Shown: positions 1 to 8,643, numbered from the stretch's first letter. The stretch is 64,000 bases of DNA from Streptomyces atratus (GCF_900119365.1 NZ_FPJO01000032.1:1-64000), one strand, 5' to 3'. Program-made: numbers and translations. Notes: generated by a model from the sequence alone, not told the origin.

Positions 1-170
1 CTTAGACCGACCGGCAATTGGGGGGTGGGTGAAGGAGCGGGGCTGGGTGCGTGCAGCTGCAAGGCGGAGGATTGAGGCAACGCGGAGCGTTGTTGATTGA
101 CGACAACGCGGCAGATGTGCGTGCCCAGCCCCGCGACGCCGCCCCCCTATTGCCGGTCGGTCTTACTTCT
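1..170. repeat. Long imperfect inverted repeat with TIR-like ends
   Basis: The outer 24 bases (about 2-25) and the reverse complement of about 146-169 are nearly identical: both read GACCGACCGGCAAT followed by a G-run. Further in, GCGGGGCTGGG (about 37-47) pairs with CCCAGCCCCGC (about 124-134), and GTTGT/ACAAC close the centre. The whole stretch could fold into one interrupted hairpin. It lies downstream of the 3' end of the sugar-binding lipoprotein gene and has no convincing ORF. It could be a MITE-like element, a very large terminator or a structured RNA; the sequence alone does not decide. The window edge may cut the element. Confidence 0.55.
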
Positions 171-283
171 TCCGTGACCGGCTGGATTCGACATGACCGC
201 TCGGGAGCCCCGAAATGTGCGAAGGCTGAATCCCGGGGGTGGCCGACAACGCCCCCCGGCCGCCTGCCGGTGGATCGCGCGGG

Positions 284-1549
284 TCACCCCCCGGCGAGCT
301 TGGAGGTGATCTTCTCCGAGGCGGTCTTCGCCTCCTGCTGCGGGTCGCCGCCTTCGAGCACCGCCGTCATGTACGGCTTGATCGGGTTGTCGGCCTCGAC
401 GTCCGCCCACTGCGGCGAAGTCGGGGTCGCGCGGCCCTGGGTGGCACCACGGGCCATCGCCGCGGTGCCTTCCTGGCCCACGACGACGCGCGCGAGACCG
501 GGCTTGTTGGGCACGTAGCTCATGGTCCTGGCGAGCTCTTCCTGCCACTTGCGGCCCGCCAGCGCCTTGATCACCTCGATGCCCTCGGCGCGCCGGTCCG
601 CCTTGTCCGGAACGATCAGGTCGGATCCGCCGGTGAAGACGGCTCCGGGCTGCTTCTCGGTCTTGCCCGGGATCGGGAAGTAGCCGAGTTTTCCTTTGAG
701 TTCGGGATTCTTCTTCTCGATCTGCGCGACGGAGCCGGGCACCGAAATGATCTGTGCGACATTCCCCTCGGCGAACACATCGGCCTGCGGGGGCTTTTCC
801 TCGTCCGCGTTCTTGGGTCCGTCGCCGAGCACCTGGAGTTCCTTGTAGAAGTTCATGCCCCGGATCGCGGCGGGGCTGTCCAGGGTGCCTTCCCACTCGC
901 CACCCTTCTCCTCGGCCAGTTCACCGCCCTCGTCCCAGATGAATCCGGCGAGGACGTACCAGTTCTGGCCCGCGAGGTAAATTCCCTGATTGCCGTTCCG
1001 GTTCAGCAGTTGGCTGTACTGGATCCACTCGTCCCGGGTCTTCGGCGGGCTCTTTATGCCTGCCTGCTCGAAGAGCCCCTTGTTGTAGATCACCACCCGG
1101 TTGGCCGCGTACCAGGGAATTCCGTACTGCATGCCGTCGATGCTGCCCGGGTCGGCGAGACCGGGCAGCCACTCCTCGCTGCCGAGATCGCGCACGGACT
1201 CCAGGGTGAGATCGCGCAGGCCGCCGCTCTCCGCGTACTGGGCGACCTGTGTGTTTCCGACCTCGATGACATCCGGGGTGTCCTTGCCCTTGAGGGCACC
1301 GATGACCTTCGGGCCGATTCCGCTCCAGCTCTGGAACTTGAACTCGAGCTCGACGGACGGGTGCTCGTCCTCATAAGCCTTTGTGAACCGCTTCAGGAAA
1401 TCGGCGGAGACACTGTCCTTCATCAGCCAGATCGTGACCTTCTTGCTGCCGGATGCCTCCGAGCCGGAGCCCAGCCCGCATCCACCCAGCGCAAAGGTGG
1501 AAACGAGCGCGACGGCTCCGACGAGTATGCGGTTCTTCACCAGGTTCAC
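284..1549 (-). CDS. Extracellular sugar-binding lipoprotein (DasA-like, ABC family 1)
   Basis: This 421-residue protein looks like the solute-binding component of a carbohydrate ABC importer, anchored outside the membrane. The N-terminus has a lipoprotein signal peptide ending in the lipobox LGGC (Cys about 24), followed by a Gly/Ser linker. The body begins KKVTIWLMKDS and contains the TPDVIEVGNT and DGMQYGIPWYAANRVVIYNK segments typical of family 1 binding proteins. The opening resembles DasA-type chitobiose-binding proteins, which agrees with a DasR-like palindrome about 80 bases upstream. No permease or ATPase gene lies beside it in the window: upstream is divergent dodecin and downstream only the inverted repeat. 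It may therefore serve permeases and a shared MsiK-type ATPase encoded elsewhere. Family assignment is firm; the substrate is inferred. Confidence 0.85.
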   Translation of the reverse strand: MNLVKNRILVGAVALVSTFALGGCGLGSGSEASGSKKVTIWLMKDSVSADFLKRFTKAYEDEHPSVELEFKFQSWSGIGPKVIGALKGKDTPDVIEVGNTQVAQYAESGGLRDLTLESVRDLGSEEWLPGLADPGSIDGMQYGIPWYAANRVVIYNKGLFEQAGIKSPPKTRDEWIQYSQLLNRNGNQGIYLAGQNWYVLAGFIWDEGGELAEEKGGEWEGTLDSPAAIRGMNFYKELQVLGDGPKNADEEKPPQADVFAEGNVAQIISVPGSVAQIEKKNPELKGKLGYFPIPGKTEKQPGAVFTGGSDLIVPDKADRRAEGIEVIKALAGRKWQEELARTMSYVPNKPGLARVVVGQEGTAAMARGATQGRATPTSPQWADVEADNPIKPYMTAVLEGGDPQQEAKTASEKITSKLAGG

Positions 1550-1630
1550 CTTCTGCGAAACGGCACGACTGAACTCAGGGACCCGGTGTGGGGGACTGCG
1601 GGCAACGCTCGCACGGGCGTGGCTGGATTT

Positions 1631-1642
1631 TGGTATGGACCA
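1631..1642. promoter_or_regulatory. DasR-like operator (dre) upstream of the sugar-binding lipoprotein
   Basis: TGGTATGGACCA is close to the palindromic core TGGTCTAGACCA recognised by the GntR-type regulator DasR; both half-sites TGGT and ACCA are kept. A further TTGGTCAA follows at about 1648-1655. It sits in the divergent region between the lipoprotein gene (start 1549) and dodecin (start 1743). Position and match suggest control by N-acetylglucosamine metabolism; this is inferred from the motif only. Confidence 0.5.
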
Positions 1643-1742
1643 ATGTGTTGGTCAAGGCCGGTTCACGGGACATTCTGCACGTCGACCTCTCGCGGACCGG
1701 GGCCGGGTGGGGCACCGTGGTAGGGACGAGAGGAGACATAAG

Positions 1743-1958
1743 ATGTCAAATCACACTTATCGGGTCACCGAAATCGTGGGAACCTCCCACGAGGGCGTCG
1801 ACGACGCCATCCGCAGGGGCATCGCAAGAGCTTCGGAAACGTTGCACAATCTCGATTGGTTCGAGATCACGCAGGTACGCGGCGAGATCAAGGACGGCCG
1901 GGTCGAGCACTACCAGGTGGGACTGAAAGTGGGCTTCCGGCTCGACGAGACGAGCTGA
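1743..1958 (+). CDS. Dodecin family flavin-binding protein
   Basis: This 71-residue protein matches dodecins, small proteins that form a dodecameric shell and store or buffer flavins. The sequence begins MSNHTYRVTEIVGTS and includes NLDWFEITQVRGEI, which carries the conserved Trp that stacks against flavin, then HYQVGLKVGFRL at the C-terminus. The length is normal for the family. The ATG was chosen because the preceding GAGAGGAGACATAAG is a good ribosome-binding site and the upstream extension of the frame has no family similarity. It is transcribed divergently from the sugar-binding lipoprotein gene and stands alone. Confidence 0.93.
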   Translation: MSNHTYRVTEIVGTSHEGVDDAIRRGIARASETLHNLDWFEITQVRGEIKDGRVEHYQVGLKVGFRLDETS

Positions 1959-2021
1959 TCCGGCCGACCCTGCGCGACCGGGACCGAGGCCACGCCGCCC
2001 GCCCGGTACACCCGGCAGGGT

Positions 2022-2510
2022 TCAGGTGCGGCCCTCGCGCTCCTGCGCGTCCTTGAGCGCGTCCGACGGCTTCGCCCAGCGGGCCCGGACCACGGCGAAG
2101 CCGGCCTGCTCCGCCGCGTCGCAGACGAGTTCGTCGTCGTCGACCAGCATCCGCACCTCACGCTCCCGGCCCAGCCGCCGCAGGGTCTCCAGCTTGGCGT
2201 GCCGGGCCGGCCTGCGGTCGTCGTCGCGGCGCATGTACACCCGCCCCTCGGGCAGTCCGTGTTGCGCCAGCCAGACCACGGTGTCCCGGCGGCACCGCTC
2301 GGGCCGTCCGGTGAGATACCTGACCTCGCAGCTCTCGGCGCTGCTCAGCGCCAGCCGTACCCCTTCGGAAAGCGGCGGGTCGTCGACGGCCGCCGAGAAG
2401 AAGCCGTTCCAGTCGCGCCGACGGCCCTCCAGGAAGTGCTGCCGGTGGCCGCTGTCCGCGAGCGTGCCGTCCAAGTCGAAAACGGCCAGGGGCCGGTGGT
2501 CGCTTCTCAC
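2022..2510 (-). CDS. HAD-family phosphatase (polynucleotide kinase 3'-phosphatase-like)
   Basis: A 162-residue HAD-superfamily hydrolase. Motif I is AVFDLDGTLADS near residues 9-20, with the nucleophile and general acid aspartates; YLTGRPERCRRDTVVWL supplies motif II, and MLVDDDELVCDAA near residue 122 looks like motif IV. This arrangement resembles the phosphatase domain linked to T4-type polynucleotide kinases, but no kinase domain is present. The GTG start lies one base after a GGAGGT element inside the end of the preceding gene, so the two minus-strand genes are 12 bases apart and probably co-transcribed. The substrate is unknown; a nucleic-acid 3'-phosphate is a family-based guess. Confidence 0.75.
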   Translation of the reverse strand: MRSDHRPLAVFDLDGTLADSGHRQHFLEGRRRDWNGFFSAAVDDPPLSEGVRLALSSAESCEVRYLTGRPERCRRDTVVWLAQHGLPEGRVYMRRDDDRRPARHAKLETLRRLGREREVRMLVDDDELVCDAAEQAGFAVVRARWAKPSDALKDAQEREGRT

Positions 2511-2522
2511 ACCTCCAGCAAA

Positions 2523-3602
2523 TCAGACCAGCGCGGCCACCAGCAGCATCAGCACTACCACCCCGGCCACCACGGCGGCGACCCGCAGGGACCGGCGCCT
2601 CGACCAGACCGGGAGAACCTCGGGGCCGCCGGTTCCGGGGAAGACGTAGAAGACATGGTCGGGATCGTCCGGGACCGCGACCGACACCAGGTGCAGCCAC
2701 CCGATCTCGACACGCCTGGCCACCTCGTCCGGCCGGGGTGCGAGCGCCGATTCGACCGCCTTCACGTGGGCGGGATCCAACGCGTCGGGAAGCGGATCGC
2801 CGGCCGAGGTCAGCGTTACCCGTTCCCACGCTCCGGTGCGTCCGGTCTGCTGGCGAACCCGCAGCGGCGGCGCCGGGTCCGGGAGTTTCGCCGTGCTCCG
2901 CTGCGGGGCGTGCCCGACCGAGCCGGCCGTCCACCGGGTGATCAGTCCCGTGCCGTCGCACGGCGCGTGCTTCGTCGACCGCTCGCCCTCGCAGACCGGG
3001 CAGTCCCGGAAGCCGGTGTCGTCGCACTGCGGGCACTTCTTGGTGCCCCACCCCCGGCACTGCGGACAGGCGGTGCGGGGCTTGCGGCATTTCACACAGG
3101 TGGTCCGCCCGGCGAGCTGCTTCTCCCGCTCCGGCCCGGCCGCCGCACGGTCCTTGCGGCGCTCGCCCGTACCGTCGCACCAGGTGCACGGCTCCACACC
3201 CTCGCAGGCCGGACACAACGGGCCGATGTCGCAGCGCAGTTTCCCCTTGGCCCGGCAGCGCGAACACGGCTGCCTGCCCTCGTCGCAGCCGCAGTCCACC
3301 GTCCGCACCGAGCCGTGGAGCACGAGCTCCACCTCCCGCGACCGGGCCGGGTCCTTCGGCGGCTCGACCGGATGGTCGCGCAGTTCGCCCTCGTACGTCG
3401 GCCGCCCCGAGGTGTCGTACCTGCCGGGCCTGGTCTCCGGCCGTGTGCTGCGGGTCTCCACGGAGCGGACGATGCTCAGGTCGAGCATCGGGTGCCGGGT
3501 GATGTCGGCGCCGGCCCGCCGCAACTGGGGCCCCTGCCCCGGGCGGCCGATGTGCCGGGCGATCGCTTCGAGGATCTCGTCCTCGGACAGTGCGTCGGCC
3601 AT
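2523..3602 (-). CDS. DnaJ-type zinc-ribbon protein with C-terminal membrane anchor
   Basis: A 359-residue protein of unknown function. Residues about 105-225 hold repeated cysteine pairs (CSRCRAKG, CPACEG, CTWCDGTG, CVKCRK, CPQCRGWG, CPQCDDTG, CPVCEG) like the CxxCxGxG zinc centres of DnaJ, but there is no J domain. The last 21 residues (VAAVVAGVVVLMLLVAALV region) are one hydrophobic helix ending at the C-terminus, so it is likely tail-anchored with the zinc region in the cytoplasm. It is followed 12 bases later by a HAD phosphatase gene, suggesting an operon. A role in binding misfolded protein or nucleic acid at the membrane is possible but unsupported. Confidence 0.7.
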   Translation of the reverse strand: MADALSEDEILEAIARHIGRPGQGPQLRRAGADITRHPMLDLSIVRSVETRSTRPETRPGRYDTSGRPTYEGELRDHPVEPPKDPARSREVELVLHGSVRTVDCGCDEGRQPCSRCRAKGKLRCDIGPLCPACEGVEPCTWCDGTGERRKDRAAAGPEREKQLAGRTTCVKCRKPRTACPQCRGWGTKKCPQCDDTGFRDCPVCEGERSTKHAPCDGTGLITRWTAGSVGHAPQRSTAKLPDPAPPLRVRQQTGRTGAWERVTLTSAGDPLPDALDPAHVKAVESALAPRPDEVARRVEIGWLHLVSVAVPDDPDHVFYVFPGTGGPEVLPVWSRRRSLRVAAVVAGVVVLMLLVAALV

Positions 3603-3846
3603 GACCGCGCTTCCACCTCCCCGGTAGGCGCGCCGGCGCGCCCGACGCAGCGTACGGGCGGGGCCGTCCGGCGTTCAAGAGGGCGTACGAGGAGCCCCCG
3701 CGGGCCGCACCGGGTGTCCGTCAGACACCACGCGCGCCCGCCCGTACGCGGATGGGTCATCCGCCGCTCACGTTCCGCCAAGATCGCAAAAGGTTGTACA
3801 GGATGCACGTGGAAGCAAAAGCGTTTGTAAAGCTATATTCAGGTTT

Positions 3847-5238
3847 GTGGCATCCAACGTTAACGATGTGAAGCGAATACTCCTGCGTTCAGGGAAGAGC
3901 CCCTACGACGTCGTCCCTGTCGAGCGCGCCCTCCACGAGGACGTGTTCGCCACCAACTCGGGCAACCTGATCTTCAGCGACGCCGCTCACAAGATCCTTG
4001 AGACGCCACGTTCGGAGGTGGTGTCGAACGGCATCACCACCAAGGTCGCCGACGCGGACCGTATCAACAGCGAGTTCGACGTCTTCGTCATCCCGCTCGC
4101 CAACGCCTTCCGGCCGTCCTTCGAACCGCAGCTGAAGCGGTTGACCCAGCTCATCTCGAAGCTGAAGATCCCGGTGGTCGTCCCGGGCGTGGGCGCCCAG
4201 ACCGGCATCAACTACTCCGCGGACCGGCTGAAGCCGATGCAGTCCACGGTCTACGAGTTCGTCTCCGCCGTACTCGACCACAGCGCCTCGATCGGCGTGC
4301 GCGGGGAGTTCACCGAGCGGTATCTGCGGGACATGGGCTTCCGTGACGTGGACGTCATCGGCTGCCCCTCTATGTTCCTGCACGGCAGCAAGCTCGTCGT
4401 CCGGGAGGACGGCCGGGCGCTCGGGCCCGAGTCACGCATCGCCGTCAACGGATCGCACGACGCGGTGCGCAAGCACAAGCTCGGGCAGATCATCGACCGC
4501 ACCCACGCGCGCTACCCCCACCTCCGGTTCATCGGCCAGAACCTCTCCGACGCCCGTCAGCTGCACTGGCGCGATCTGTCCCACCAGAACGCCGCGGTCA
4601 CCAACATCCCCACCCATCCCGACCACCCCATGTACAGGGAGGACAAGGTCCGGGTCTACATCGACCCGGTCACCTGGATGGACGACCTGCGGGGCTTCGA
4701 TTTCTCCTTCGGCTCCCGGATCCACGGCAATATCGCGGCGCTGCTGGCCGGAACGCCGGCCACCGTGCTCTGCGGCGACTCCCGGACGCTGGAGCTGTGC
4801 CGCTACTTCGACATCCCGCACCGGACGCTCGCCAAGGTCCCGGCCGACCTGGACCCCGCCGATCTGCACGCCGCGGCGGACTTCGGCCCGCTGATGCGCG
4901 GTCACCAGGAGCGCTTCGACCGGTTCCTGAACTTCCTCGACAAGAACGGCCTGGAGAACACCTTCACCCACGGCGACGGCGGCACGGCCTTCGAGACCCG
5001 GATGAGCAAACTGTCCTTCCCTGCGGGCGTCCGCCCCTGGATCGGCTCCGACCCCGCCACGGTGGCGCCGCGGCTGAACTGGCTCCAGACCCAGCTGACC
5101 GAACTCACCGCCGAGAACACCCAGCTCAAGCGGAAGCTGCTGAAGAACGCCTCGCTGCCCGCCCAGCGCTCCACGTACCAGCGCGCACGCAGCGTCGTGG
5201 GACGGCCCATCAAGCGCGCCCTGCGTCCCTCCCGGTAG
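3847..5238 (+). CDS. Polysaccharide pyruvyl transferase family protein
   Basis: A 463-residue cytoplasmic protein of the polysaccharide pyruvyl transferase family (CsaB-like), which transfers pyruvate from PEP as a ketal onto sugars of surface glycans. Visible family features are the N-terminal GNLIFSDAAHKIL segment, VVVPGVGAQT, GVRGEFTERYLRDMG, DVIGCPSMFLHG and FSFGSRIHGNIAALLAGTPA. Residues about 408-440 (LNWLQTQLTELTAENTQLKRKLL region) form a leucine-rich coiled coil followed by a basic tail, which may mediate oligomerisation. The GTG start at 3847 has only a weak AGG upstream, so the transcript may be nearly leaderless. It stands alone and ends in a strong terminator; the acceptor glycan cannot be read from context. 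Confidence 0.85.
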   Translation: MASNVNDVKRILLRSGKSPYDVVPVERALHEDVFATNSGNLIFSDAAHKILETPRSEVVSNGITTKVADADRINSEFDVFVIPLANAFRPSFEPQLKRLTQLISKLKIPVVVPGVGAQTGINYSADRLKPMQSTVYEFVSAVLDHSASIGVRGEFTERYLRDMGFRDVDVIGCPSMFLHGSKLVVREDGRALGPESRIAVNGSHDAVRKHKLGQIIDRTHARYPHLRFIGQNLSDARQLHWRDLSHQNAAVTNIPTHPDHPMYREDKVRVYIDPVTWMDDLRGFDFSFGSRIHGNIAALLAGTPATVLCGDSRTLELCRYFDIPHRTLAKVPADLDPADLHAAADFGPLMRGHQERFDRFLNFLDKNGLENTFTHGDGGTAFETRMSKLSFPAGVRPWIGSDPATVAPRLNWLQTQLTELTAENTQLKRKLLKNASLPAQRSTYQRARSVVGRPIKRALRPSR

Positions 5239-5262
5239 GTCTCCCGCACCGAACGGACCCGC

Positions 5263-5288
5263 GAGGCCGGCCCGGCGGGGCCGGCCTC
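5263..5288. terminator. Terminator hairpin after the pyruvyl transferase gene
   Basis: GAGGCCGGCCC (5263-5273) and GGGCCGGCCTC (5278-5288) form a perfect 11-bp stem with a four-base loop, 24 bases after the pyruvyl transferase stop codon. There is no T-run, as is usual in Streptomyces. Confidence 0.7.
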
Positions 5289-5391
5289 CGGCCGTTGCGG
5301 GCCGGACGGCACCCATCGCCCCCGTGCCTAGAATCGGATTGTTTGTCCCGGGCTGCCGGCCCTGCCCCGATCCGTACGGAGACCCGTGCAC

Positions 5392-7815
5392 ATGTCCACC
5401 CCCCACGATCCGTACGTCCGGGTGCGCGGCGCCCGTGAGCACAATCTCCAGGACGTCTCGGTCGACATCCCGCGCGACACCCTCACCGTCTTCACCGGCG
5501 TCTCCGGTTCCGGGAAGTCCTCCCTCGCCTTCGGGACGATCTACGCCGAGGCCCAGCGCCGCTACTTCGAGTCCGTCGCCCCGTACGCCCGCCGGCTGAT
5601 CCACCAGGTCGGCGCGCCCGCGGTCGGCGAGATCACCGGTCTGCCGCCCGCCGTCTCCCTGGAGCAGCGCCGTTCGGCGCCCGGCGCCCGTTCGTCCGTC
5701 GGCACGGTCACCACGCTCTCCAACTTCCTGCGGATGCTGTTCTCCCGGGCCGGGGAGTATCCCGCCGGTGCCGAACGGCTGGACTCCGACGCCTTCTCGC
5801 CGAACACCGCCGCCGGGGCGTGCCCTCAGTGCCACGGGCTCGGCCTCGTCCACCGCACCACCGAAGCGCTGCTGGTCCCCGACCCCTCGCTGTCGATCCG
5901 GGACGGTGCGATCGCCGCCTGGCCGGGGGCCTGGCAGGGCAAGAACCTGCGCGACGTGCTGGACGCGCTGGGGTACGACATCGACCGGCCGTGGCGCGAA
6001 CTGGGTGCCGAGGAGCGGGAGTGGATCCTGTTCACCGACGAGCAGCCCGTGGTGACGGTCCATCCGGTGCGGGAGGCGGGGCGCATCCAGCGCCCCTACC
6101 AGGGCACGTACACCAGTGCCCGCCGCTATGTGATGCACACCTTCGCGGACTCCAGGAGCCGCACCCTGCGGGCGAAGGCCGAGCGGTTCCTGGCCAGTGC
6201 CCCGTGTCCGGTCTGCGACGGCAGCCGGCTGCGTCCGGAGGCACTGGCCGTCACCTTCGCCGGCCGCACGATCGCGGAGCTGGCCGCGCTGCCGCTGACC
6301 TCGCTCGCCGAGCTGCTGAGCACGGCGGGCGGCGGCGACACGGCCCGGGTGCTGACGGCGGATCTGCTGGGCCGGATCGAGACGGTCACCGAGCTCGGCC
6401 TCGGCTACCTCAGCCTCGACCGCACGGCTCCGACGCTCTCCTCCGGCGAGCTGCAACGGCTGCGGCTCGCCACCCAGTTGCGCTCGGGCCTCTTCGGTGT
6501 CGTCTATGTGCTGGACGAGCCGTCGGCCGGTCTCCACCCGGCGGACACCGAGTCGCTGCTGGGGGTACTGGGGCGGCTGAAGGAGGCCGGGAACTCGGTC
6601 TTCGTCGTGGAGCACCAGATGGACGTGGTGCGCCGGGCGGACTGGCTGGTCGACGTGGGGCCGCTGGCCGGTGAGCACGGCGGCCGGGTGCTGCACAGCG
6701 GTCCCCCGGCCGGGCTCGCGGAGGTGGCGGAGTCGGCCACCCGGCGCTTCCTCTTCGACGACGGTCCCGCGCCGGTCCGGGAGGTGCGCACGCCGTCGGG
6801 GTGGCTGAGGCTGAACGGAGTCGACCGGCACAATGTGCGGGGCGTGGACGCCGCGTTCCCGCTCGGGGTGTTCACGGCCGTGACCGGGGTCTCGGGGTCG
6901 GGCAAGTCGACACTCGTCGGGCAGGTCCTGGCCGGTGTGCTCGCCGACCGGCAGGCCTCCGCCACCGCGGACCCGACCGAGGAGCGCCCCGCGCCCTGGT
7001 GCGCGTCGGCACGGGGGCTGGAGGCGGTGGACCGTCTCGTACAGGTCGACCAGCGGCCGATCGGCCGTACCCCCCGGTCCAATCTGGCCACGTACACCGG
7101 GCTGTTCGACGTCGTACGGAAGTTGTTCGCCGGTACGGACACGGCCCGGGAGCGCGGCTACAGGGCCGGGCGGTTCTCCTTCAATGTGGCGGGCGGGCGC
7201 TGCGAGACCTGCCAGGGCGAGGGCTTCGTCTCGGTGGAGCTGCTCTTCCTGCCCAGTACGTACGCGCCCTGTCCGGACTGTCACGGCGCGCGGTACAACC
7301 CGCAGACGCTGGAGGTCACGCTGCGCGGACTGGACATCGCACAGGTGCTGGATCTGACGGTGGAGTCGGCGGCCGGGTTCTTCGCGGGTACGCCGGCCGC
7401 CGAGCGAAGTCTGCGCACGCTGCTCGACGTGGGGCTCGGCTATCTGCGGCTCGGGCAGCCCGCGACCGAGCTGTCGGGCGGTGAGGCCCAACGGATCAAG
7501 CTCGCCGCCGAGCTCCAGCGCACCCGCCGGGGTCACACCCTGTACCTGCTGGACGAGCCGACGACGGGGCTGCACCCCGCCGATGTCGACGTGCTGATGC
7601 GGCAGTTGCAGGGGCTCGTCGACGCGGGCGACACGGTGGTGGTCGTGGAGCACGACATGGCGGTGGTGGCGGGTGCCGACTGGGTGATCGACCTCGGCCC
7701 CGGCGGCGGCGACCGGGGCGGCCGGATCGTGGCGGCGGGACCGCCCATGGAGGTGGCCCGGGTCCCGGAGAGCCGGACGGCTCCGTACCTCCGGACCGCA
7801 CTCCCTCTCGGATGA
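5392..7815 (+). CDS. UvrA-like excinuclease paralogue (short class, ABC ATPase)
   Basis: A protein of about 807 residues with two ABC ATPase cassettes in UvrA order. The first Walker A is FTGVSGSGKSSLAF (about residue 35) and the second GVSGSGKSTLVGQV (about 505). ABC signatures and Walker B boxes are LSSGELQRLRLA/VYVLDEPSAGLHP and LSGGEAQRIKLA/LYLLDEPTTGLHP. Zinc-finger pairs appear as CPQCHG, CPVC, CETCQGEG and CPDCHG. It is some 140 residues shorter than housekeeping UvrA, like class II UvrA proteins that lack the UvrB-binding insert and are linked to drug or damage tolerance. The ATG at 5392 is preferred because GGAG is 10 bases upstream; a GTG at 5386 is also possible. It stands alone, with no antibiotic cluster nearby. 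Confidence 0.88.
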   Translation: MSTPHDPYVRVRGAREHNLQDVSVDIPRDTLTVFTGVSGSGKSSLAFGTIYAEAQRRYFESVAPYARRLIHQVGAPAVGEITGLPPAVSLEQRRSAPGARSSVGTVTTLSNFLRMLFSRAGEYPAGAERLDSDAFSPNTAAGACPQCHGLGLVHRTTEALLVPDPSLSIRDGAIAAWPGAWQGKNLRDVLDALGYDIDRPWRELGAEEREWILFTDEQPVVTVHPVREAGRIQRPYQGTYTSARRYVMHTFADSRSRTLRAKAERFLASAPCPVCDGSRLRPEALAVTFAGRTIAELAALPLTSLAELLSTAGGGDTARVLTADLLGRIETVTELGLGYLSLDRTAPTLSSGELQRLRLATQLRSGLFGVVYVLDEPSAGLHPADTESLLGVLGRLKEAGNSVFVVEHQMDVVRRADWLVDVGPLAGEHGGRVLHSGPPAGLAEVAESATRRFLFDDGPAPVREVRTPSGWLRLNGVDRHNVRGVDAAFPLGVFTAVTGVSGSGKSTLVGQVLAGVLADRQASATADPTEERPAPWCASARGLEAVDRLVQVDQRPIGRTPRSNLATYTGLFDVVRKLFAGTDTARERGYRAGRFSFNVAGGRCETCQGEGFVSVELLFLPSTYAPCPDCHGARYNPQTLEVTLRGLDIAQVLDLTVESAAGFFAGTPAAERSLRTLLDVGLGYLRLGQPATELSGGEAQRIKLAAELQRTRRGHTLYLLDEPTTGLHPADVDVLMRQLQGLVDAGDTVVVVEHDMAVVAGADWVIDLGPGGGDRGGRIVAAGPPMEVARVPESRTAPYLRTALPLG

Positions 7816-7843
7816 CCACCCAGTCACCGCCAACTCACCTATT

Positions 7844-7860
7844 TGGCAGGCGAGTTGCCA
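7844..7860. promoter_or_regulatory. Inverted repeat upstream of the secreted-protein relic
   Basis: TGGCAGGCGAGTTGCCA is a TGGCA/TGCCA inverted repeat with a 7-base centre, placed 21 bases before the AAGGGGA-ATG start-like site at 7874-7883. It may be the surviving operator or promoter element of a once-intact secreted enzyme gene. Confidence 0.4.
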
Positions 7861-7880
7861 GCGCAGGCAAGCAAAGGGGA

Positions 7881-8584
7881 ATGAAACAGCAAAGAACGTG
7901 GCCGTCGCGCCCGCCTCGGCGACAGTCGCCCCCGGCGGCTCCACGACGGCGACGGTGAACACCGCGGTCGTCTCCGGCAACGCGAGGACCGCCGCGCTGA
8001 CGACGGGCGGGGCGCCCGCGGGCGTGACGGCTACGCTCAGCCCGACCTCGGTCACCGCGGGCGGGACGTCGAAGCTGACGGTCACCGCGTCCGCGTCCGC
8101 GGCGCCGGGTACGTACAGGATCGATGTGACCGGCGCGGCGGGCACGCTCAGCCACACGGCGTCCTTCACCCTGACGGTGTCGGGCCCGGGTGGCGGCACC
8201 GGGGCCCCGGTCAACGGCGACTTCGAGACAGGCTCGCTCGGACCCTGGACGTGCGAGTCCGGTGGCGCGGTCGTCTCCACGCCGGTGCACGGCGGTTCGC
8301 ACGCGCTCGCCGCGGCGGCCACCGCGTCGCAGACCGGTGAGTGCGCGCAGACCCTCGCCCTGTCCCCCCACACCAAGTACACGCTGAGCGGCTGGGTGCA
8401 GGGCAGCTATGGATACCTCGGGGTGCGCGGCGACGCGACCGCGAGCGTCTGGGGTTCGTCGAGCGGCTACGCGAAGCAGTCGGTGACGTTCACCACCGGT
8501 TCGTCCGGCACGGTCACCGTCTGTCTGCACGGCTGGTACGGGCAGGGCACGGTCTACGGCGACGACATCTCCGTGACCTCCTGA
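7881..8584 (+). pseudogene. Relic of a secreted enzyme: C-terminal Ig-like and carbohydrate-binding domains
   Basis: The open frame 7898-8584 (228 residues) encodes an Ig-like or NEW3-like domain (residues about 1-95: SATVAPGGSTTATVNTAV through SFTLTV) and a CBM-like beta-sandwich (about 105-228: NGDFETGSLGPWTCESGG, YTLSGWVQGSYGYLGVRG, VCLHGWYGQGTVYGDDI). Such modules normally end large secreted proteases or glycosidases. Here there is no catalytic domain, no signal peptide and no ribosome-binding site for the GTG at 7898. A start-like ATG at 7881 directly after AAGGGGA begins MKQQRT in a different frame. The simplest reading is that an internal deletion joined the original start to the C-terminal domains out of frame. 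A small surviving binding protein is the alternative. Confidence 0.6.
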
Positions 8585-8604
8585 TCCGCCGGAGCGGATG
8601 AGAC

Positions 8605-8643
8605 TTCCTGGTCCCGGCGGTGGGCGGCCTCCGGGGCCAGGAA
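8605..8643. terminator. Bidirectional terminator between the CBM relic and sdhB
   Basis: TTCCTGGTCCCGG (8605-8617) pairs with CCGGGGCCAGGAA (8631-8643), a 13-bp stem with one wobble pair and a 13-base loop. It sits between two convergent genes and can serve both strands. Confidence 0.65.

Noticed and set aside
4432..8382. A 1,316-codon open frame on the minus strand over the pyruvyl transferase and UvrA-like genes
   Set aside because: It is a shadow frame produced by GC-rich codon bias; its translation has no domains, while the plus-strand genes carry clear motifs.
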